Shown piece after piece: positions 45,800-57,327 of a DNA stretch of 64,000 nucleotides (the stretch's first letter is position 1; every line of letters starts with the position of its first letter). The stretch is from the NCBI GenBank assembly GCA_015178975.1, contig WHVD01000224.1, positions 47,839 through 111,838 of the forward strand, given 5' to 3'. Source of the stretch: Hysterangium stoloniferum (taxonomy: Eukaryota; Basidiomycota; Agaricomycetes; Hysterangiales; Hysterangiaceae). The notes beneath the pieces are model-generated. The model did no database searches and was not told where the DNA came from. It was given only the letters and a program-made list of their open reading frames with translations. The translations under genes and the position numbers were made by a program.

Positions 45800-47440
45800 G
45801 CCGTAACTTTGTGACATCGCGTAACACTGCGTCTTGTGTTCATTCTTCCTCCCAGACTTTCTCGCCTTCCCAGTCCCCGTCTTTCAGACTCTTTTCAGAG
45901 AGAAGAAACACCACAATGCTTTGACAAAGAAGTATGTCCTCCGTTCTTCCAATGGAAATGAGATTTCACTTATTATGCTTACACCTCAACCACGCGATAT
46001 AATAGGATCTACTTGAAGGCATCGACGTGTGCCTCCCGTGCTTGGATAGAGAGTGTGTGGGGGGCGATGTGACGCGGATGCATGTGCAGCTGCAGTGTGG
46101 GATGCTCGGGTATCCGTGTATGTGAAGAGCATGCTGGAACCGAACCCGAAACGAGTGAGTAGGGTGTTTTCTTTCTTCTGTGAGCAGCTGAGTATGAGCA
46201 GGGAAGTTTTGATGATTGAGTTGGTGGCGTTGGTGATAGAACAGTCGCGGACCGCCGCTTAAGAACCTTGCTACTGTCGAGGACACAGAGAAGGACAATT
46301 ATGAGTGTCTGCCGACAGTGAGATATTGGGCTTGTCATGGACACGGAACGAGGTCATTTATTGACGAGTCGAATAATCCTGAGTTCCGTCATACTCGTGT
46401 AATGTTTTCGAGCCTGTCTCCTCTGCAAGACTGACGGACTCCGCACTCTCGGAAACAGCTGCTACATGGCATCAGCATCGATACTCATACTTCCAACCTT
46501 CCGCACATACCATCCTTGATACTTTCTCACCTGCGACTGTTCCTGCACCGAAGAGCTCCCCATATCCTGTTTTGACTTTCAGATGCGCAAAATCGCGGAC
46601 CGAATCCTTTCAGGCTGGTTATCCCACCCTCGCAGCCATTTCCCGTCTCACACCGCCGGTGTCCCTACCCTCGTCGAAGTTCTGGTGAGGCCGTGGAACC
46701 AATGCCATCCACGGTGATCCCCTCGTCCATCCCCGATGTCACTGCCCGTACTCCAAGAACCCATCAAACCCACCATGTTCAAATCCCTCATCGGAAGAGT
46801 CCACGAAAAATTCTCGATGACGAAACAGCAAGACGCGCAAGAGTTCTTCGCATATATATTCTTAAAGTCCCGCGTCAACACGCTAAACACACGTCCCGGA
46901 GCTGGAGCCTGCTGTCATCGTCTGCTTTGAGGTGGAGGAAGAGTCATGGTGTATGTAGTGCAAGGAGGGTTGCGCTATCGTGTGGACGAGAATGATGATT
47001 TGAGCGTGGTTATCCGATCCCGGCTTTAGAGAGGTGTTGTATGCGCAGGGGAAGCTGCGTGAGTGCGTAGGGGACAGGATGGGTGGCCTACGGTTGGGTA
47101 TTCGTACCCGCGATGCGAGGTAGGGGTTCCACCGCAGACGTGAGTCATTCATAGTGTCGTCTCAGTACTATAGGCTGATACCGACTATCGTGGATGTGTT
47201 TCCAGACGTGCACGTGTTGCGGCTTTCCCTGACATCTTTGTTGTGCACGCGACGAATTTTCTGCACTTGAGGTGGGTGCCTACAGTGGCTATTCTCCCTT
47301 CAACGCGTCTCATGGACAAGGAGGGAGGCCATTCCTTGCAGAGTAGAGTCACCCTCAGGTACCTACCTCACACTCGCCCAATGGGTTCGAGCCTGTCTTC
47401 TCTCAAGGACTGACATGGCTCAGGGATATGGGAAATCGTG
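45800..47440 (+). pseudogene. U7: USP5/UBP14-like copy
   Basis: Blocks: LTKKYVLRSSNGNEISLIM (about 45,915), the Cys/His segment (46,010-46,130), GNSCY at 46,451-46,465, QMRKIADRILSGWLSHPRSH (about 46,580), and a frame from 46,736 reading LQEPIKPTMFKSLIGRVHEK then MTKQQDAQEFFAYIFLK, the closest match to the USP5 consensus. FEVEEESW-type follows near 46,930. A short second block (gactgacatggctcaggg) stands near 47,410. Frame changes separate the blocks. Confidence 0.72.
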
Positions 47441-48390
47441 GCGACATGACATACACCCTCTAATCAATATCCACATTTCCAGCCTTTCACATATACTATC
47501 CCCTATCCTTTCTCACCCAGGCCTGTACCTCCACCCAACAGCTCCTCGCGCCTTGCATTGCCTGACTTAACTCCGGCCTCTCCCGTTCAAAAGCCCCCTC
47601 CCTCCCAATCTTCAATGCCGCCCCGTTCGCAGCCATTCCCTACCGGTCGTTCTCAGAAGGCATTATTTGCTACCGGGAAGGCGGTTGTTGTGGTTGATTG
47701 GACATGTGGAAGTTCCGGGTGTGTTATTGATGATATTAGACACCGTCGTTCGCCCGTCTTTCTTTTGTCATTACAGGCAGCAATAATCCTTCGGTGCAGT
47801 CGAAAGTTGCGCCAGCAAGTGATAGTGGGCCTGAACCGTCTGTGGAATAGATAGCTATAATGGAGAATGTGGGATGTACGTTATATAATGAGTAAATGCA
47901 CGCATGCACGCATACATGCAATACATATATGTTTGCTGTGAACATAATAATGAACGGCTCATCATAAAGCACCACTGCAACATGCTGGATTCGGATCAGA
48001 GAAAGATCGATGGGATATTGTTTCTAACCTGCAACTAACCGTCAAGATTGGTGATAAATGTCTAAAATGATCTGGGGTACGAGGGTTTCTTTGAGTAGCA
48101 GCGGCGCGCAACCGATATCTGGTTACCCTCAGAGTCCATGACATTTTGCATGCGGAGCTCTTTCCAAAGATTCCACACAGTGTAATGATTCTATGATTAT
48201 GTCATGAATTACATTGTCTAGGCTAGGGAGAATTTGTAATGTCGACAGGGAGCGTAAATAAAGACAACACAGCCTATGTGACTACAACGTATTATTTAAT
48301 ATTATGTGGGACTACATGCGATAAAGAGGGAAAAGGTGGATGCAGCGTTGTTGCTAGCTGCAGAAAGACGATCAATGGCCAATCCCCCTT
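47441..48390. other. U-tail spacer
   Basis: Copy of the block described at 23.2-23.9 kb. It includes cgcatgcacgcatacatgca and the phrase gcaacatgctggattcggatc. No gene. Confidence 0.5.
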
Positions 48391-49450
48391 AGCACGTCAT
48401 GGTACTTGATCCGTTGTCGTCCGTCACGGGTGGAGGCAGAAACGATATTAGGGAAACGCGTACGCACGTTCTGTCATCTCAAAGATCATGCCCGTGAGCT
48501 TATCGTAATGAGACAGCATTTGATCGACCGAAGAAGCAAGGAGCGCCCAGGAAGAATTAAATACCTCATCCGTTACCCTGACGTCACTGAGGATCAGTAC
48601 CGAATCTAGTGTGGCAAATCTACTGCCCGATCTGCTCCCTGATTACAGTGTGGAATCTGTAGAACTCATCCAGGGCCGGAGTTACCGTGGTGATTTTCAC
48701 TTCCCTTTGATGAGCCGGTAGCCTGTCGATGGTAAAAGGTTATAGGCGTAACAGTTGTGTCATGAGAAGATTTCAACAATTCAGCCTATTCCATGGTATT
48801 CACCAGGAGTCAGCATCCCATCGCGCATGGTATGGTATATTATCGTCTAAATACATATTCTCGCCTCGAGCATGAATAAGCAAACTTACGATATGACGAA
48901 CATGCCCCAGGAGGTCAGTATAGGGTGAAGTCAAGACAGAGAACGGTGAAGATACTGGAAAAACAGAGTTGAAAAGTGTACAAAATGTGAAATGTGACGG
49001 ACATACCCAACGAAGTAAATCTGACTAGACAAGTGCTTTTAAGCCCATGCTTTCAAGAAGACTTTGGACACCTTGCTTACCTGTCATGTACCATGTCTGA
49101 TAAAATTGAAGACCCATAACCATTTCCGTAATTCTGAATGGCCTTCCATAAGATGGGGAAGCAAAGAATTGTTTCGTAGATCAGCAACGGCAGCATTCCA
49201 AACGCAAACCTTGGTGTATCGCATATTAACAACAAGTTGGAAATATTGTTTTCATGGAATTCCAGAACTCACCGTATGGCATATGAAGGCCCGGGCCCAT
49301 CACGAGCAAACTTGGAAGTACCGATAGTGCTAATACGATTGTTAGTACTATAAGCAACTTGTTGTTCCGTCAATAAATGGCGCAAACCTTTTAAGTTGGT
49401 AACTTAATGAATGACGTTGATCTTGTATTAATCAGAGAAACTGACCCGAC
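48391..49450 (-). pseudogene. Short K remnant and membrane-protein relic
   Basis: 48,400-48,530 is a scrap of K exon 4 (plus strand, VRTFCHLKDHARELIVMRQH). It jumps directly to the block aaggagcgcccaggaagaat, which begins the minus-strand membrane-gene relic. On the minus strand, frames equivalent to FAFGxLPLLIYETILCFPIL and WKAIQNYGNGYG lie at about 49,210-49,110, and the AVYRRN-helix region at about 49,390-49,290, in the same order as at 25-26 kb. It is more degraded than that copy. Confidence 0.5.
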
Positions 49451-50020
49451 ATAGTAGAATGACTTGATAAAGTGTGTAGTGAGGCCTCTTCCATCGCTAA
49501 TTCTGCGAGAATGGGACGCTCCAGGTCAGGAAACCAATACAATAGAGATAACAAAGTGTTACTTACTTTTCACTAATACCTGCTCCAGTCTCGAGGCCGG
49601 GTGTCACTTCCCGGCCACATCACCATCCCGTCATCGCGGCCCTGCCTTCGGCAACGTCCTCCCGTACCACACTAACGAGCTCGCGTCCCATCGTTCCTGG
49701 CCACCCCAGAATGGCGCACTTGGCGCATTTTGGCGCACCGATATATTTTAGACATTTTTTATGCATAATGCACATCGTGTAATTTAGTAGGACTCGAACA
49801 CAAAATAGCTATATCATACATGGTTGGCGAGACAAATGTGACGACGAGCGAGTGCGCCAGCGTGGATAGCAGCACCGCAAATTCCCGAAAAGCAAATCTC
49901 AACCATAGACCACTTTTTCCAATCGATTTTATTACAACCATCTCATACTTCTTTATTCTTTATTGACCAAGGCACAACTGACCTATCGCTACAATACCAT
50001 ATGTCAGTTAGCACATCACT
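49451..50020. repeat. Repeat block R, copy 1
   Basis: A non-coding block (agtgaggcctcttcca ... ctcgaggccgggtgtcact ... acttggcgcattttggcgca ... aaagcaaatctcaacca) that recurs at 55.83-56.15 kb (3' part) and 56.46-57.0 kb (whole). In all three places it is followed by the K promoter block, so it may be part of an extended K upstream region or a non-autonomous element. Confidence 0.6.
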
Positions 50021-51160
50021 GTACTATCACTTTGCTCGACAAACCATTGAAAAGATCGTGCGGCGTTTCTTTTAATGACGAATGATCTATCCAATCCATT
50101 ATATTCAGCAGTTCCACTCCGGACAAAGTCCACTCCGTGATTACGACCTTTGAATATGAGTGTGTTGTTGGTGGGATCAACACTGCATTTCCCCTACCAA
50201 TCCAGCGCACCATCCCAGGGCACAGCCAATAACAAATACACCGCCTCGACGTGCCAAAGAGCAACTATCTCTTACCATCTACTAAGATCCTCGACCATCG
50301 CTCATGGACATTGAAACCATTGCTCTCAAAGTCGCTGGCGATGCCGTTCCAGTACCTGGCTTAAAAAGTGCAGCAACCCTTGTTTTGGGAATCTACATGA
50401 GTGGTTCTCTGAAACCCTCGGTATAGAACCCTTAGTCGAGGTTCATGTTGATCTCAACGAGCGAGAGTCTAGATATTTAGACGAGGGTGAGAGTGTAACA
50501 ATACGAGGTGGGAAACCAATGAGAAGGTATTTTTCGAGCTAGCACACTGACCCGATCGTTGCTCAGTTTTCTGCCGCGTAGATATACCTATGATATTGGC
50601 GAAGGCAGCATGGAACATTTCTGCCGGCCCAGTGTCAATATCGGAGATTTCGGCCCGTCCTCTGAAGTGCAGAAATAATGGAGAGCATACGCACCGCTTT
50701 ACATAGAGGGGAATGGGATCAAGGGTATCCCTCCACATGAATTGATGATCAGTAAGTACAGAAGTCTTTTGGAAATGATATTGAACCCATTGTGACAATA
50801 GTAATATACTTGGAGACAAGAGTAGTTGTGGAAATGCCTCATAATTTGTTAGTTTCACTTCCCCCTTCATCAATGTCCGAGCCTGACAGAATAATCTAGT
50901 CACTCCGGAGAAGTGGAACCGCGTACCATATTCCTGTTTGAGCCTACTTCTCCACGTCATACTTCGGGCCCCTCGGGGGGACCTGTCTTAGATGTGCACT
51001 TGCGCGCTTCTTTTGATGCGGAGCCCAGTTGGATAAATGACCCTGTGTGGCCGGACACGGTATTTGAGCGAGACTCGTAAGCGTCGATGTTGTCCTTATT
51101 TAATAGCATTAACGTCTTGAACGAGGTGGATACGTTATTTTCAGCTACCTAGGTGCATGT
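50021..51160 (+). pseudogene. K6: MLKL-like exon 1 joined directly to the C-terminal region
   Basis: The K promoter block (50,060-50,280) and exon 1 from ATG 50,305 (reading DIETIALKVAGDAVPVPGL) are intact up to about 50,387. There the DNA jumps into the middle of the long C-terminal exon (tctacatgagtggttctctg). The junction is not in frame. Downstream are LDEGESVTIRGGKPMRRYF (to about 50,540), the AWRAYAPLYIEGNG-type exon with a TAA at its start (50,676), and the QLRASxDAEPS equivalent. A deletion of about 3 kb explains this structure. Confidence 0.6.
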
Positions 51161-51339
51161 GGGAGGAGGATTAAACTCGGACACGATCACACCCATCGAA
51201 CATTTTCCCGTCAAGTCTAGCTATATCACTCTGTGATATAAAAGCACTTTATTTACTGGAGCTCTGGAGCTCTGCCCATAATTCAATTGTGAACAGAAGA
51301 TGTAAGAATACGTGAATGTTAATTTTCAAAAATATAATT

Positions 51340-53040
51340 ACAAAAAAAGTAGTTCTTCGCCGTAACTGTGTGACATCGCGTAACATGTGCTGGAGTCCTG
51401 CGGTTTGCGCTCATTCTTCCTCCTAGACTTTCTCGCATTCCCAGTCCTCGTCTTTCAGACTCTTTTCAGAGAGAAGAACCACCACAATGCTTTGACAAAG
51501 AAGTATGTCCTCCGTTCTTCCAATCGAAATGAGATTTCCCTTATTATGCTTACGCTCCAACCATGCGACCTAATAGGATCTACTTGAAGGCATCGACGTG
51601 TGCCTCCCGTGCTTGGATAGAGAGTGTATGGGGGGCGATGTGACGCGGATGCATGTGCAGCTGCATTGTGGGATGCTTGGGTATCCGTGTATGTGAAGAG
51701 CATGCTGGAACCGAACCCGAAACGAGTGAGTAGGGTGTTTTTTTTCTTCTGTGAGCAGCTGAGTATGAGCTGGGAAGTTTTGATGATTGAGTTGGTGGCG
51801 TCGGTGATAGAACAGTCGCGGACCGCCGCTTAAGAATCTTGCTACTGTCGAGGACACGGAGAAGGACAATTATGAGTGTTTGCCGACAGTGAGATATTGG
51901 GCTTGTCATGGACAAGGAACGAGGTCGTGTCTTGACGAGTTGAATCATCCTGAGGTCCGTCATACTCGTGTAATGTTTTCGAGCCTATCTCCCCTGCAAG
52001 ACTCACGGGACTTCGCAATCTCGGCAACAGCTGCTACATGGCATCAGCATCGATACTCACACTTCCAGCCTTCCGGACATACCATCCCTGATCCTTTCCC
52101 ACCCGCGTCTGTTCCTGCACCGAAAAGCTCCCCATATCCTGTTTTGACTTTCAGATGCGCAAAATCGCGGACCGAGTCCGTTCAGGCTGGCTATCCCACC
52201 CACGCAGCCATTTCCCGTCTCACACCGCCGGTGTCCCTACCCTCGTCGAAGTGCTGGTGAGGCCGTGGAACCAATCCCATCGACGGTGATCCCCTCATCC
52301 ATCTTCGACGCCACTGCCCGTATTCCAAGAACCCATCAAACCCATCATGTTCAAATCCCTCATCGGAAGAGTCCACGAGGAAATATCGATGACGAAACAG
52401 CAAGACGTGCAAGAGTTCTACGCATATATATTCGTAAGGTCCTGCGTCAGCAAGTTAAAAACACGTCCCGGAGCCGGAGCCTACTGCCATCCTCTTCTTT
52501 GAGGTGGAAAAAGAGTTACTGTGTATGTATTGCAAGGGTTTGTGCGCTAGGTTGTGGACGAGCATGATAATTTGAGCGTGGGTATCCGATCCCGGCTTTA
52601 GAGAGGTGTTGTATGCGCGGGGAAGCTCCGTGTGTGCGTAGGGAACAGGATGGGTAATCCTGCGGTTTAGTATTGGTGCGCGTGGTGCGAGGCAGGGGTT
52701 CCACCGCAGACGTGAACTTTCATAGTGTCGTCTCAGTACTATAGACTGACACCGACCAGGTCATGGATGTGTTTCCAGACGTGCACGTGTTGCGGCTTTC
52801 CCTGACATCCTTGTTGTACATGCGACAAATGTACTGCACGTGAGGTGGGTGCCTACAAAATGTGATCAGTGGTGGTTATTCTCCCTTGAACACGTGTCAT
52901 GGCCAAGGAGGGAGGCCAGTCCTCGAAGAGTCGAGTCATCCTAAGGTACATCATACTCGCCCAATGGGTTCGAGCATGTCCTCTCTCCAGGAGGACTCAG
53001 GGATCTAGGAAACATTTGCGACATAGCATCCACCTCCAAT
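51340..53040 (+). pseudogene. U8: USP5/UBP14-like copy
   Basis: Blocks: LTKKYVLRSSNRNEISLIM (about 51,495), Cys/His segment (51,590-51,710), LTGLRNLGNSCYMASASILT at about 52,003-52,060 with GNSCY at 52,023-52,037, QMRKIADRVRSGWLSHPRSH (about 52,150), MFKSLIGRVHEE with QQDVQEFYAYIFVR near 52,350-52,440, and FEVEKELL-type near 52,500. A second, damaged catalytic-box block follows at about 53,000. Multiple frame changes; inactive. Confidence 0.7.
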
Positions 53041-53960
53041 CAATATTCACACTTCCAGCCTTTCACATATACTATCCCCTATCCTTTCTCACCCAGGTCT
53101 GTACCTGCACCCAACAGCTCCTGTATTGCGTGGCTTAACTCCGGCCTCTCCCGTACAAAAGCCCCCCTCCCCATCTTCAATGTTGCCCCGCTCGCAGCCA
53201 TTCCCTCCCGGTCGTTTTCAGAAGGCATTATTTGCTATCGGGAAGGCGGTTGTTGTGGTTGATTGGACATGTGGAAGTTCCGGGTGTCATTGATGATATT
53301 AGACACCGTCGTTCGCCCGTCTTTCTTTTGTCATTACAGGCAGCAATAATCCTTCGGTGCAGTCGAAAGTTGCGCCGGCAAGTGATAGGCCTGAACCGTC
53401 TGGAGTAGTTAGCTATGATGGAGGATGTGTGATGTACGTTATATGATGAGTAACTGCACGCATACACGCATAGATGCAATGCATATATGTTTGCTGTGAA
53501 CATAATAATGAAAGTCTCACGATAAAGCACCACTGCAACATGCAGGATTCGGATCAGAGAAGGATCGATGGGATATTATTTTATAACCTGCAACTAACTG
53601 TCAAGATTGGTAATAAATGTCTAGAATGATCTGTGGCTACGACGGTTTCTTTGAGTAGCAGCGGCGCGCAACAGATATATGGTTACCCTCACAGTCCATG
53701 ACATTTTGCATGCGGAGCTCTTTCCAAAGATTCAACACGGTGTAATGATTCTATGATGATGTTGATGGATTACATTGTCCAGGCGAGGGAGAATTTGGAA
53801 TATCCACAGGGAGCGTAAATAAAGGCAACACAGCCTATGTAACTACAATATATAATTTAATATTATGTGGGACTACATGTAATAAAGAGGAAGAAGGTGG
53901 ATGCACCGTTATTGCTAACTGCAGAAAGACGATCAATGGCTAATCCCCTTTAGCAGGTCA
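53041..53960. other. U-tail spacer
   Basis: Copy of the block at 23.2-23.9 and 47.5-48.4 kb. No gene. Confidence 0.5.
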
Positions 53961-54530
53961 TGGTACTTGATTCGTTGTCGTCCGCCACGGGCAGAGGCAG
54001 AAACGATATGTACGCCCGTTCTGTCATCTCAAAAGATCATGCCGTGAGCTTATCGTAATGAGACTGTATTTGATCAACTGAAGAACATGCAACTGTTACA
54101 CACCTTATCGGTCGCGAACCACAATGATTATTCTTATGAACAGACGGAAAATCATCAGGTCACCTTGCGGTGGAGCGTTAAACTTTGTGAAGCGAAGACT
54201 GAAAGTGACGGCAAGCCGGTGTTGGTCAAAATGTACGAGGCGACTTGGGATTTGAGACACAAAGAGGTACGAGGTCTGTTTTTCTGTTTTGAATTTCAGA
54301 AACTGTTTGCAACATATCACACTTTTGATATAGTTTCCATGCTACTCATTTCCTATCAAGACGTGTGGTAAGAATGCACCACATGAGATTAAATAGTCCA
54401 AGTAGTCCAATCACATTCATGTTCAGGGACCCTAGCATTGCTGCGTTCTTGGGCTACAGTAATGCACAAGACAATGTACTTTTACAAGTTTTCCATAATC
54501 CGGGCTCTGAACCTGCCTCCTCATTTCACG
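53961..54530 (+). pseudogene. K fragment (exon 4 and kinase-like part), 3' truncated
   Basis: 54,087-54,270 reads LLHTLSVANHNDYSYEQTEN, CEAKTESDGKPVLVKMYEAT and WDLRHKEV; 54,424-54,510 reads AAFLGYSNAQDNVLLQVF. It breaks at the GSEPAS junction shared with the fragments at 7.5 and 24.5 kb. Confidence 0.6.
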
Positions 54531-55830
54531 AAGATTAAGTTACGGACGCGTTTCGTCTTGCTCCGTTCCCACCCACTCTTCGAGGCAGTCAGAGGGTACA
54601 TTCAAACCTCCCGAGTGGGAACAGCGAGTTAGAAAATACCCAGAATGAACTCAAACATGAAGATGATAGGAATCATGCCTCTCGATTTACCATGAAACAA
54701 TAAACATGACAGTCTCACCATATAGAGTAGTATCTGTTGAAAACACTTCGACTCTATATGAGCTCAGACGTTCTGAATGAGGTGGCCGTATTTCCCCCAT
54801 GCGAAGGCTTTGCCGAAAAACCGCTTCCTGATCAAATGCTAAGTTGCCGGGACGTGTCGCTGTGTTTGGTTCGTTTGTTGTTGGTTAGCATTGTTCGAGG
54901 CACTTTTGGTACGAACCTTTGATTATTTAATTTTATTATATTGATCAGTTCAGCAGTCCGGTGAATTTCATTGTAGCGGCAATCACTGAAATTGGTGGGC
55001 TATGCATTCGTATGGGGGAAATAAGGCCATAGTATCGACTGCTGCACAGTAGTTCGGCACTCAAGGTCCAGCCGAGCGTATGAAGCAATCCCACCTTGCT
55101 TCTCTTACGACGAAGCTGGCCCCTTCGGAATGAGATGAACGACAAGCAAGGAGCGTCCAGGAAGAATTAAATACCCGTTACCCTAACGTCACTGAGAATC
55201 AGTACCGAATATACTGTGTGGCAAATCGACTGCCTGATCTGCTCCCCGATTACAGTGTGGAATCTGTAGACCTCATCGAGGGCCGGCGTTACGGTGGTGA
55301 TTTTCACTCCCCTTTGATGAGCTGGAAGCCTGTCAATCGGGTAAAAGGCTATAGGTAATAATTGTATCATGAGAAGATTTCGACACTTCAGCCCATTCCA
55401 TGGTATTCACTAGGAGTTCGGCATCCCATTGGGCATGGTATGGTATACTCTCGCCTAAATACATATTCTAACCTCAAGCATGAATAAGCAAAACTGGTTC
55501 AACCTACGCTATTATGAACACGGCCCATTCCTGTTTATGGAGGCAGTAGAGGGCGAAGTCAAGACAGAACGGTGAAGAAAATGGAGTGAAAAAGTGTACA
55601 GAATGAGAAAAGTGACCCTGAAAAAACATGACAGACATACCCAAGGAAGTAGATGAGACTAGACGGCTGGTTTTAAGCTCATGCTTTCAAGAAGACTTTG
55701 CATACCGCGCTTACCTGTCATGTGCCATTCCTGATAAAAATAAAGACATACACATCTCCGTAACGCTGGATGGCCGTCCATAACATGAGGAAGCAAATAA
55801 TTGTTTTGTAAATTAGCAACAGCAGCACTC
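54531..55830 (-). pseudogene. Duplicated block with membrane-protein relic
   Basis: 54.53-54.92 kb equals the block at 7.53-7.94 kb. 54.94-55.83 kb is a copy of the minus-strand membrane gene tail, with the SSLIYFLGYVCHVFS-type helix near 55,640 and ANLQNNYLLPHVMDGHPALR as an out-of-frame reading of the LIYxTIICFLMLW helix near 55,800. It ends in repeat block R, so only the 3' part of the gene remains. Confidence 0.45.
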
Positions 55831-57000
55831 TCCCGTGCCATACTAACGCGCTCGCGTCCCATCGTTCCTGGTCAGGCCAGAATGGCGCACTTGGCGCATT
55901 TTGGGGCAGTGATATATTTTAGACATTTTTTTACGCATAATGCACACCGTGTAATTTAGTAGGACTCGAATACAAAATAGTTATATCATACATGATTGGC
56001 GAGACAAATGTGACGACGAGCGAGTGCGCCAGCGTGGATAGCAGCACCGCAAATTCCCGAAAAGTAAATTTCAATCATAGACTACTTTTTCCGATCGATT
56101 TTATTACAACCATCTCATACTTCTTTATTATTTATTAACCAAGGCACAACTGACCTATCGCTACAATGCCATATGTCAGTTACCACATCACTGTACTATC
56201 ATTTTACTCAACAAACCATTGAAAAGGTCGTGCGGCGTTTCTTTTAATGACGAATCATCTATCTAATCCATTATATGCCAGCAGTTCCACTCCGGACAAA
56301 GTCCACTCTGTGATTACCGCCTTTGAATATGAGTGTGTTGTTGGTGGGATCAACACTGCATTTCCCCTACCAATCCGGTGCACCATCCCAGGGCACAGCC
56401 AATAACAAATACAGCGCCTCGACGTGCCAAAGAGCAACTATATCTCACCATCTACTAAGATGCAGTGTGTAGTGAGGCCTCTTCCACTGTGATTTCTGCG
56501 AGAATGGGACGCTCGGTAAGGAAACCAATACAACAGAGATAATAAAATGTTACTTACTTTTCACTAATACCCTGCTCCAGTCTCGAGGCCGGGTGTCACT
56601 TCCCGGCCACATCACCAACCCGTCATCGCGGCGCTGCCTTCGGCAAACGTCCTCCCCCGTGCCATACTAACGCGCTCGTCATTAGCGACAAGGAGCTCGC
56701 GTTCCTTCGTTCCGGGCCACCCCAGAAGGGCGCACTTGGCGGCACTGATATATTTTAAACATTTTTGCATGCATAATGGACACCATGTAATTTAGCAGAA
56801 CTCTACTACAACAGATCTATGTCATACATGATTGGTGAGACAAATGTGGCGACGAGGGAGTGCGCCAACCTGCATAAACAGCACCGCAGATTCCAACAAA
56901 TAAAGCCCGAAAAGCAAATCTCAATCATAGACTACTTTTTCCAATCGATTTTATCACAACGCCATCTCATACATCTCTATTCTGCATTGGCCAAGGCACG
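55831..57000. repeat. Repeat block R (two copies) with a K promoter block between
   Basis: 55,831-56,150 is the 3' part of block R, 56,151-56,460 the K promoter block up to catctactaagat (just before where exon 1 would start), and 56,461-57,000 a full block R. The unit was therefore duplicated in tandem and the first copy lost its MLKL-like exons. 57,000-57,327 is the second K promoter block. Confidence 0.6.
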
Positions 57001-57327
57001 ATTGATCTGCTGCTACAACGCCATATGTCAGTCAGCACATCATGGTACTTTTCATTCTACTCAATAAAATATTGATGATCTTGCATCTCTTCTTTTAATG
57101 ACGAATGATCTATCTAATCCATTGTATTTTAGCAGTTCCACGAACAAAGTCGACACCGTTATTACGGCCTTTTTGAATATGAGTGTGTCGTTGTTGGCAT
57201 GAACACTGCATTTCCCCTACCAATGCGGCGCACCATCCCAGGGCACACCGAATAACAAATACAAGCGCCTCGACGTGCCAAAGAGCAGCTATCTCTCACC
57301 ATCTACTAAGATCATCCACCATCGCTC

